A DNA stretch of 5,493 bases from Phycisphaerales bacterium (GTDB lineage Bacteria; Planctomycetota; Phycisphaerae; Phycisphaerales; SM1A02): positions 1 through 5,493 of the forward strand of contig SKZB01000477.1 of assembly GCA_007127615.1 (NCBI GenBank). Direction: 5' to 3'. Below the pieces are notes generated by a model that did not search any database, had not been told where the DNA came from, and was given only the letters and a program-made list of their open reading frames with translations. Made by a program: the position numbers and the translations under genes. Shown here piece by piece: positions 1 through 5,155 of this stretch (positions are counted from its first letter, which is position 1; every line of letters starts with the position of its first letter).

Positions 1-271
1 AGATCATGCCGCCCGCGCCGGCGACCAGGCCGGAGCCAAGGATCAGCTTCAGCCACGTCAGGCCGTCGGCGTGCACCCAGTCGCGGGGCTCCCGCGCGAG
101 ATGATGCGTCAACCACCAGTACGCCAGCCAGAGAAAAGGCAGCGCCACGGCCGAACGCACCGCAATCGCGGTGACCGGGCCGATCCGGCCCGAGTGCAGC
201 ACGCTCTTGGTGAAAACCTCGCCGATCCCCCAGCACAGTCCGGCCGCGATGGCGAGGAGAATGGGTTTCAT
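1..271 (-). CDS. EamA/DMT-family membrane transporter, N-terminal part (cut by left edge)
   Basis: Reading the minus strand from the ATG at 271-269 gives 90 residues that run off the window with no stop. The start, MKPILLAIAAGLCWGIGEVF, fits the first helix of EamA-domain drug/metabolite transporters, which typically begin with a hydrophobic run followed by a Trp-Gly pair. Hydrophobic segments lie at about residues 3-22, 31-53 and 72-90. A basic/polar loop (HHLAREPRDWVHADG) separates the second and third. Full-length members have about ten helices and 280-300 residues, so roughly the first third is visible. The likely role is transport of a small metabolite across the inner membrane; the substrate cannot be read from this part. 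No good Shine-Dalgarno sequence precedes the ATG, but the protein begins as the family does. The gene lies 66 bp downstream of the Rieske gene on the same strand and may be read from the same transcript. Another polytopic membrane family is possible, because the diagnostic second repeat is outside the window. Confidence 0.66.
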   Translation of the reverse strand, partial: MKPILLAIAAGLCWGIGEVFTKSVLHSGRIGPVTAIAVRSAVALPFLWLAYWWLTHHLAREPRDWVHADGLTWLKLILGSGLVAGAGGMI

Positions 272-337
272 GGATCGAGGTGGGGAGGGGTGAAGAGTGA
301 AAAGATTGACGACGGCCGCAGACTGGTTTCTTTCGGC

Positions 338-649
338 TCACACTTCGACTTCGATTTCGTCGCCCGCCACGCGCAGGCGGTAGGTGACCAGGTCCTCATC
401 GGCGGGTGGGGCGGTGCATTCGCCGGTTCTGATGTTGAACGTGGCGAAATGAAGCGGGCACATGACTTCCTCCCCGCCGAGGATTTCGCCCCCGCAGAGG
501 GAGGCATCCGCGTGGGTGCACATTTCCTGGGTGGCGAAGAACGTCCCGCCGAGGTTGTACAGCGCGATGCGATGTCCCCTGACCTCGACGCACTTGATCG
601 AGCCCTCGGGAACGTCGGCGGTGCGGGCGACTCGGGTGAATCCGGACAT
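338..649 (-). CDS. Small Rieske [2Fe-2S] ferredoxin
   Basis: This 103-residue protein is a stand-alone Rieske domain. It carries the two cluster-binding boxes C44-T-H46 and C64-P-L-H67, 17 residues apart, so all four iron ligands are present. Length and pattern match the soluble ferredoxin components of ring-hydroxylating dioxygenases and the NirD-like small subunits, not the membrane-anchored Rieske proteins of bc1 complexes: there is no signal peptide or membrane anchor. It would be a cytoplasmic one-electron carrier; the partner oxygenase or reductase is not in the window. An upstream ATG at 703 would add 18 residues with no Rieske character and would overlap the end of the carboxyltransferase gene by 4 bp. 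The ATG at 649 is preferred because it begins the domain (MSGFTRVARTADVPEG) and has AAGGAG ten bases upstream. The gene follows the carboxyltransferase after a 50-bp gap. The domain assignment is secure; the physiological role is not known. Confidence 0.92.
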   Translation of the reverse strand: MSGFTRVARTADVPEGSIKCVEVRGHRIALYNLGGTFFATQEMCTHADASLCGGEILGGEEVMCPLHFATFNIRTGECTAPPADEDLVTYRLRVAGDEIEVEV

Positions 650-659
650 GGGGGGCGAA

Positions 660-665
660 CTCCTT
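660..665 (-). promoter_or_regulatory. Shine-Dalgarno site of the Rieske gene
   Basis: On the minus strand the sequence reads AAGGAG, followed by ten bases and then ATG at 649. This supports the 103-residue start over the upstream in-frame ATG at 703. The site lies in the 50-bp gap after the carboxyltransferase stop codon. Confidence 0.6.
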
Positions 666-699
666 GCGTTCCGATTGCAATTCCCGGATTGTACCGCGC

Positions 700-2409
700 T
701 CACACCTGCAGCACGCCGGTCCTGAACGCGCCTTCGACCGGAAACGTTCGCGCGATCTGCAGCGCCATGATCAACTCTTCGCGGGTGCGTTCCGGCTCGA
801 TGATCCGATCCACCCAGCCGCGGGCCGCGCCGTAGCGGATGTCCTGCTGTTCGGTGTAGCTCGCTTTGATCGCTTCGAAGACCTGGGCGCGAACTTCTTC
901 ATCGACTTTTTCGCCGGCGCGCTCCTTCGCGGCCAGATCGATCTGCGCGAGCACGCTCGCCGCCTGCCCCGCGCCCATCACCGCGCACTTCGAGCCCGGC
1001 CACGCCAGCGTCAGCAGCGGATCGAAAGCCCGGCCGCACATCGCGTAGTTCCCCGCACCGTAGCTGTTGCCCACAATCAGCGTGATCTTCGGCACGATAC
1101 AGTTACTCATCGCATTGACCATTTTCGCCCCGGAGCGAATGATCCCCGCCTGTTCACTGTCCCGGCCGACCATGAATCCGGTTGTGTCGTTCACGAAGAT
1201 CAGCGGCAGTTTCTTCTGATTGCAGTCCATGATGAACCGCGCGGCCTTGTCCGCCGAGTCGTCATAAATCACCGCGGGCATGTTCATCGACTTGCTCGGG
1301 CCGGCCTTGCCGCCGGGCATCTTGCGCTCGGAGAGCTTGCGCTGATTGGCCACGATGCCGCAGGGATACCCGCCGATGCGGGCGTAGGCGCACACCAGCG
1401 ACCGGCCGAACTCCGCCTTGTACTGATTGAGCGACTCATCATCCACCACGCATTCAAGCAGTTCGACCATGTCGTACTGCCGGGTCGCATCGATCTGGAA
1501 GATGTTGTAGACATCCTCCTCCTTGCGCTTCGGCTTGACCGGTTCGTACGGCGGGCCGTGGACGGGATCGACGGACATATCGCTGTGGATGAGCGAGCGC
1601 AATCGCTTGAGACACGCTTCATCGTCGGGCTCGCGGAAGTCGATCGTGCCGCTGATTTCCGCGTGCATCGTCGCGCCGCCCAACTCTTCGCTGTCGACCT
1701 CCTGGCCGATCGCGGCCTTCACGAGCGCCGGGCCGGCGAGATACAAGCCCGATCCTTCGGTCATCAGCAGCGTATCGCACAAAACGGGCAGGTAGCCGCC
1801 GCCGGCGACGCAGTTGCCCATGATCGCGGAGATCTGCGTGATACCCTTCGCGCTGATGACCGCGTTGTTGCGGAAAATGCGCCCGAAGTCATCGGTGTCG
1901 GGAAAGACATCTTCCTGCAGCGGAAGAAAGACGCCGGCGGAATCAACGAGATAGATCAGCGGCAGGCGGGCGCGCTCGGCGATCATCTGCGCGCGGATGA
2001 TCTTCTTGCAGGTCATCGGGAAAAACGCGCCGGCCTTCACGGTGGCGTCGTTGGCGACAATCATCGACAGCTTGCCGCCGACCGGGGCGATGGTGGTGAC
2101 CACGCCCGCGGAAGGCGCCCCGCCGTAGTCGCGGTACATGTTGAACGCCGCAAAGAGTCCGCACTCGAAGCCGGATGTGGAAGTCCAGGTGCCCCCGGCC
2201 GACGTATCGCCGGGCGAATCGATCAGCTTCTCGATCCGCTCGCGAGCGGTCAGCCGGCCGTGGCGATGCTGGCGGGCGATACCTTTCTCCCCGCCGCCCA
2301 GACGGATCCGGCCGGCCTGCTCGATGTACTCCTCCACCGCCTGGCGCAGGGAATTGGGCGGGGTGATCGGGCGGTCTTTCTCATCCGACTTGGTGTTCGC
2401 GGCACTCAT
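700..2409 (-). CDS. Acyl-CoA carboxylase carboxyltransferase (beta) subunit, methylcrotonyl/propionyl-CoA carboxylase type
   Basis: This 569-residue protein transfers the carboxyl group from carboxybiotin to an acyl-CoA. Visible family marks are the RHGRLTARERIEKLID entry segment (residues 49-64), VANDATVKAGAFFPMT (118-133), the DSAGVFLPLQEDVFPD loop (156-171), the first glycine-rich acyl-CoA pocket GNCVAGGGYLP (198-208), LVKAAIGQEVDSEELGG (229-245), GFMVG (411-415) and the second pocket GNSYGAGNYAMCGR (447-460). Both halves of the crotonase-like fold are present. The stretch around residues 379-415 (AVIYDDSADKAARFI...) fits a bacterial branch of uncharacterised MCC-like subunits better than classical leucine-pathway MccB, so the substrate is left open. 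The start at 2409 is chosen because the 23 residues added by the ATG at 2478 (MRTKGWGASRFPPNR...) look non-family and lie in the divergent promoter gap; neither start has a clear ribosome site. Residues 65-84 are longer and more Thr/Ser/Gly-rich than I expect. No biotin carboxylase/BCCP gene is adjacent. Probable first gene of a leftward cluster. Confidence 0.93.
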   Translation of the reverse strand: MSAANTKSDEKDRPITPPNSLRQAVEEYIEQAGRIRLGGGEKGIARQHRHGRLTARERIEKLIDSPGDTSAGGTWTSTSGFECGLFAAFNMYRDYGGAPSAGVVTTIAPVGGKLSMIVANDATVKAGAFFPMTCKKIIRAQMIAERARLPLIYLVDSAGVFLPLQEDVFPDTDDFGRIFRNNAVISAKGITQISAIMGNCVAGGGYLPVLCDTLLMTEGSGLYLAGPALVKAAIGQEVDSEELGGATMHAEISGTIDFREPDDEACLKRLRSLIHSDMSVDPVHGPPYEPVKPKRKEEDVYNIFQIDATRQYDMVELLECVVDDESLNQYKAEFGRSLVCAYARIGGYPCGIVANQRKLSERKMPGGKAGPSKSMNMPAVIYDDSADKAARFIMDCNQKKLPLIFVNDTTGFMVGRDSEQAGIIRSGAKMVNAMSNCIVPKITLIVGNSYGAGNYAMCGRAFDPLLTLAWPGSKCAVMGAGQAASVLAQIDLAAKERAGEKVDEEVRAQVFEAIKASYTEQQDIRYGAARGWVDRIIEPERTREELIMALQIARTFPVEGAFRTGVLQV

Positions 2410-2527
2410 GGCCGGACAGGATACTTCAAAAGGGCGGTTCGGCGGGAATCGGCTCGCACCCCACCCCTTCGTTCGCATATCATCAGCACCGGTCGATCAC
2501 TACTCCCGGTTGATGAAAGGGGGCTCC
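2410..2527. promoter_or_regulatory. Divergent intergenic region between carboxyltransferase and pilT-like genes
   Basis: This 118-bp gap separates two genes read in opposite directions, so it should carry the promoters of both. I looked for sigma-70 type boxes on each strand. On the plus strand TATCAT at 2478-2483 could serve as a -10 element about 45 bp before the pilT-like start, but there is no convincing -35 box at the right distance. On the minus strand I see nothing better. I also see no strong palindrome that would mark an operator. The regulatory role follows from gene orientation; the individual boxes are not assigned. Confidence 0.45.
2516..2523 (+). promoter_or_regulatory. Shine-Dalgarno site of the pilT-like gene
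   Basis: The purine run AAAGGGGG ends four bases before the ATG at 2528. It overlaps the codons that would follow the alternative in-frame ATG at 2513, so it favours 2528 as the true start. Confidence 0.55.
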
Positions 2528-3640
2528 ATGCTCGGCGCACTGACGATTCAGCGGCTCCTTCTCAAAATGAAGGAGGTCGGCGCATCCGATCTGCATATTA
2601 AAGTCGGCGTGCCGCCGATCGTTCGCGTCGCCTCCGCCCTGCACCGGGTGGATGCGCCGAACCTCGATGCGGATGACACCCGACACCTGCTCAAGCCGAT
2701 TGTGCCCGAGCACCTTGACGAGACACTCGAACACGATGGCGGCATCGATTTCTCACATCATGAAGGAAGCGAAGAGCGCTTCCGGTGCAGCATCTTCAAA
2801 GCCGGCGGCGGGTGGCACGCCGCGATTCGGCGGGTCAATCCGACGATTCCCGATTTCAACGAACTCCACCTGCCGGCGATCTACGAAAAGATCGCGGACG
2901 AAGCGCACGAGGGGCTTGTGATCGTCTGCGGCGTGACGGGCAGCGGCAAATCCTCCACGCTCGCGGCGATGATCGATCACATCAACGACGACCGCGCGTG
3001 CAACATCATCACGATCGAAGATCCGGTTGAATATCTCTTCCGGCCGAAGCAATCGTTCATCAGTCAGCGCGAGATCGGAATCGACGTGCCGGACTTTCCC
3101 CGCGCCCTCCGCGCCGCGGTGCGCCAGGATCCGGATGTCCTTATGATCGGCGAGCTGCGCGACCGCGAGACGATGATGGCGGGCATCCAGGCCGCGGAAA
3201 CCGGCCACCTCGTTTTTTGCACGCTTCACACCGCGGATACGACGCAGAGTCTGGCCCGCATTCTCGAATTCTTCCCCAGCCACGAACATGCGTTCATCCG
3301 TTCGGCCCTCGCGGCGGGTTTGAAGGCGGTCATGGCGCAGCGGCTCGTGCCGTGCGCCCGGAAAGATGTCCAGCGGGTTCCCGCCACGGAAGTTCTTCTC
3401 AACACGCCCGCGGTCGAGGACGCCATCCGCGAGGGCGAAGACGAAAACCTTCCCGCGATCATGCACGGCTCGACCGGCGAGGGGATGCACGACTTCATCA
3501 CCAGTCTCGCGCGGCTGGTCGAGGAGGACTTCGTCGATCTCAAGACCGCCGAGCGGTACTCTCCGAACGTCGAAGCGCTGCGTTCGAAGGTGCGCGGTAT
3601 CGAAGTGAAGGCGGACCTGCTTGTCTCCCGCAAGAAATAG
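2528..3640 (+). CDS. pilT: PilT/PilU-family type IV pilus retraction ATPase
   Basis: This 370-residue protein matches PilT/PilU twitching-motility ATPases over its full length; the usual length is about 340-380. It would be a hexameric cytoplasmic motor at the base of type IV pili that powers pilin disassembly and pilus retraction. The N-terminal domain opens with the family signature GASDLHIKVG (residues 18-27). The C-terminal RecA-like domain has Walker A GVTGSGKSS (135-143), an Asp box ITIEDPVEY (161-169), Walker B with DPDVLMIGE (201-209), and a His box GHLVFCTLHT (226-235). All key nucleotide-binding and catalytic residues are present (K141, S142, E164, E209, H227, H234). The ISQREIG...RQDPD and RILEFFP wording lies between classical PilT and PilU. 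The C-terminal part (TPAVEDAIREG, GMHDFITSLARLV) matches the PilT tail. The reading frame is open far upstream (to 2138), but 2528 begins like family members and has AAAGGGGG in front; 2513 is the alternative. No pilB, pilC or pilin gene is in the window, so it is an isolated motor gene here. Confidence 0.95.
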   Translation: MLGALTIQRLLLKMKEVGASDLHIKVGVPPIVRVASALHRVDAPNLDADDTRHLLKPIVPEHLDETLEHDGGIDFSHHEGSEERFRCSIFKAGGGWHAAIRRVNPTIPDFNELHLPAIYEKIADEAHEGLVIVCGVTGSGKSSTLAAMIDHINDDRACNIITIEDPVEYLFRPKQSFISQREIGIDVPDFPRALRAAVRQDPDVLMIGELRDRETMMAGIQAAETGHLVFCTLHTADTTQSLARILEFFPSHEHAFIRSALAAGLKAVMAQRLVPCARKDVQRVPATEVLLNTPAVEDAIREGEDENLPAIMHGSTGEGMHDFITSLARLVEEDFVDLKTAERYSPNVEALRSKVRGIEVKADLLVSRKK

Positions 3641-3695
3641 CGGCTGAACGCGGCCGGCTTGCTCCGCGATCCGGCTCCGGTAGAGTGATGGCATC

Positions 3696-4598
3696 ATGTC
3701 CACACGCCTCGAAGTCACCAAGACGTACAAACTCTTTATCGGAGGGAAGTTTCCGCGCACCGAGTCGGGCCGCTCACTGAAGATCGAAAGCGCGGACGGC
3801 GACGTGCGGGCCCACCTCTGCCACGCCTCGCGCAAGGATCTGCGGGATGCGGTCGAAGCGGCGAAGAAGGCGCAGCCCGGCTGGGCCGGCGCGACGCCCT
3901 ACCTTCGCGGGCAGGTGCTCTACCGCATGGCGGAGATGATGGAAGGCAAGCGCGAGGAGTTCGCCGAAGCCATCCTGGCCACATCCAGATCGCGCGGCCG
4001 CCCCAAGCGTTCCGCCACGACCCGCAGCGGAACGCTCAGCGAAGTCGACGCCGCCATCGACCGTCTGGTCTGTTTCGGCGGGTGGGCGGACAAGTACGCG
4101 CAGGTCCTCGGCGGCAACAATCCCGTGGCCGGCCCGCATTACAACTTCACCGTTCCGGAGCCGACCGGCCTCGTCGGCGTGGTCGCGCCGGATGAGCCGC
4201 CCCTGCTCGGATTGATCTCGCTGATCGCGCCGCCGCTCTGCGCGGGCAACGCGATCGTCGCCATCGGCAGTGACCGGCACCCCCTGCCCGCGGCGATCCT
4301 CGGCGAGGTCTGCGCCACCTCCGATGTCCCCGCGGGGGTGGTGAACGTTCTGACCGGCCAGCGAAATGAACTGCTCGAACCCCTTGCCCATCACCGGGAG
4401 GTGAACGCAATCAGCGCCGCCAACCTCCCTCAGAAGGCGAAGACGACGCTCGAACTCGGCGCCGCGGAGAACGTCAAGCGCGTGCGCGTCGACACCGTGC
4501 GCGACGAGCAATGGCTGGACGAAACGGTTTGTCACTCGCCCTGGCGCATCGAACCGTTCGTGGAAATGAAAACCATCTGGCATCCATCGGCGATGTGA
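3696..4598 (+). CDS. Short aldehyde-dehydrogenase-like protein lacking the catalytic domain
   Basis: The 300 residues follow the N-terminal part of the ALDH fold: KTYKLFIGGKFPRTESG (9-25), the ASRKDLRDAVEAAKKAQPGW region (44-63), RGQVLYRMAEMMEGKREEF (71-89), FTVPEPTGLVGVVAP (151-165) and DVPAGVVNVLTG (210-221). Full ALDHs have about 480-500 residues. The part with the catalytic Cys loop and its partner Glu is missing, and the protein ends with its own tail (VEMKTIWHPSAM). In the retained part the Trp-Asn of the APWNFP motif is replaced by D166-E167, and the lysine of the usual KPSE motif that contacts NAD is replaced by I190. It should therefore not be an active dehydrogenase. I recall similar short ALDH-like proteins with the same WHP ending, encoded beside a full-length ALDH and often near deoC in actinobacteria and planctomycetes; this suggests a native family, not a broken gene. 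A structural or regulatory partner role is inference. The ribosome site is weak. The gene starts 55 bp after the pilT-like gene. Residues 95-115 (Arg/Ser/Thr-rich) look irregular. Confidence 0.82.
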   Translation: MSTRLEVTKTYKLFIGGKFPRTESGRSLKIESADGDVRAHLCHASRKDLRDAVEAAKKAQPGWAGATPYLRGQVLYRMAEMMEGKREEFAEAILATSRSRGRPKRSATTRSGTLSEVDAAIDRLVCFGGWADKYAQVLGGNNPVAGPHYNFTVPEPTGLVGVVAPDEPPLLGLISLIAPPLCAGNAIVAIGSDRHPLPAAILGEVCATSDVPAGVVNVLTGQRNELLEPLAHHREVNAISAANLPQKAKTTLELGAAENVKRVRVDTVRDEQWLDETVCHSPWRIEPFVEMKTIWHPSAM

Positions 4599-4634
4599 TG
4601 GACGGCCACGGGCACTCCGACCGGCAGACATGGC

Positions 4635-4640
4635 GAAGGG
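4635..4640 (+). promoter_or_regulatory. Shine-Dalgarno-like site of the zinc-ribbon membrane protein gene
   Basis: GAAGGG lies six bases before the ATG at 4647, inside the 48-bp gap after the ALDH-like gene. It supports 4647 as the start. Confidence 0.45.
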
Positions 4641-4646
4641 CAGCGC

Positions 4647-5084
4647 ATGAAGCACAAGACATGGTTCCGGCTGGTACTGAAGGCCGTCGGCATCCTTCTG
4701 ATCGCGTGGGCAATCCCCGAACTGATCACCACGGTCGGGTGGTTCTACATGTGGTCTCAGGACGACCTCCCGCGGCTCCTGGCGACCTTGGCCGGCCCGG
4801 CGATCAAGGTGGTCTTCGGCGCCTACCTGCTCTTCGGCGGGGCGGCGCTGGTGAACCGGATCATCCCGTCCAATCATCCCTACTGCCCCGACTGCGGATA
4901 CAACCTGACGCACCAGCGCTCGACCGATCGCTGCGTGGAATGCGGATCGGACATCACGCACCTGCGGCGCGAGCAACGGTCGCTGGTCGGAATGCGCGCC
5001 GACGCGGCGGAAAATTTTCGCCTGCCGGATGAGGACCGGTCATCGGGAGACGATCAAGCCACGGCGCGGCCGCCGACGGGGTGA
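4647..5084 (+). CDS. Small membrane protein with C-terminal zinc ribbon (hypothetical)
   Basis: This 145-residue protein has no function I can name. It has two hydrophobic segments, at about residues 8-34 (LVLKAVGILLIAWAIPELIT...) and 49-71 (AGPAIKVVFGAYLLFGGAAL), joined by a polar loop (WSQDDLPR). The first is preceded by basic residues (KHK), so both termini probably face the cytoplasm. A four-cysteine ribbon follows: C80-P-D-C83-G-Y-N-L, then R95-C96-V-E-C99-G. This pattern should bind one zinc ion; its wording is very common in planctomycete membrane proteins and is the main lineage clue in the window. The last 35 residues are charged and Pro/Gly-rich and look disordered. The start has GAAGGG six bases upstream. 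The gene follows the ALDH-like gene by 48 bp on the same strand and may share its transcript; it converges on the gene entering from the right edge. Coding status is well supported by hydrophobicity and ribbon together. Confidence 0.82.
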   Translation: MKHKTWFRLVLKAVGILLIAWAIPELITTVGWFYMWSQDDLPRLLATLAGPAIKVVFGAYLLFGGAALVNRIIPSNHPYCPDCGYNLTHQRSTDRCVECGSDITHLRREQRSLVGMRADAAENFRLPDEDRSSGDDQATARPPTG

Positions 5085-5129
5085 CGGGCTGCGCGGCTTC
5101 GCCACCGGCGGGAATTTGAAACTGAATGG

Positions 5130-5155
5130 CGCGCTGAAGGCCATGTTTCAGCGCG
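5130..5155. terminator. Inverted repeat at a convergent gene junction, possible bidirectional terminator
   Basis: The arms CGCGCTGAA (5130-5138) and TTCAGCGCG (5147-5155) are perfect reverse complements around an 8-base spacer; a G-U pair could extend the stem inward. The hairpin sits 46 bp after the stop of the plus-strand zinc-ribbon gene, and its right arm contains the stop codon (5150-5148) of the minus-strand gene. There is no run of T after it on the plus strand. On the minus strand the following sequence is only moderately T-rich (CATTCAGTTTCAAATTCC). It could form in RNA from either strand. The repeat is certain; terminator function is inference from its position. Confidence 0.5.

Noticed and set aside
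71..835. A 254-codon plus-strand frame over the transporter and Rieske genes
   Set aside because: It spans two minus-strand genes and the gaps between them with no motif. The Rieske ligands and the EamA helices lie on the other strand.
2138..2527. Upstream extension of the pilT-like frame by 130 residues
   Set aside because: The added sequence overlaps the N-terminal coding part of the carboxyltransferase on the other strand, looks random, and PilT proteins begin near MLGALTIQRLLLKMKEVGASDLH.
664..2601. A 645-codon plus-strand open frame covering most of the carboxyltransferase gene
   Set aside because: It is antisense to a protein with unmistakable family motifs. Its His/Arg/Asp-rich translation is typical of the reverse strand of GC-rich coding DNA, and it shows no domain.
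3641..3695. GCCGG/CCGGC pairing between the pilT-like and ALDH-like genes as a terminator
   Set aside because: Only a 5-bp stem with a 13-base loop and no T-run; expected by chance in DNA this GC-rich.
2753..3835. A 360-codon minus-strand open frame opposite the pilT-like gene
   Set aside because: It is antisense to a fully conserved ATPase and has no family resemblance of its own.
4440..4490. 'TLELG' in the ALDH-like protein read as the catalytic-region LELGG motif
   Set aside because: In true ALDHs it follows 'LKRV'; here it precedes 'AAENVKRV' and lacks the second Gly and following Lys. The order is wrong, so it is a chance resemblance.
3774..4976. A 400-codon minus-strand open frame opposite the ALDH-like and zinc-ribbon genes
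   Set aside because: The translation is Arg/Gly/Asp-rich without recognisable domains, while the plus strand encodes clear ALDH-like and zinc-ribbon features. It is a GC-driven shadow.
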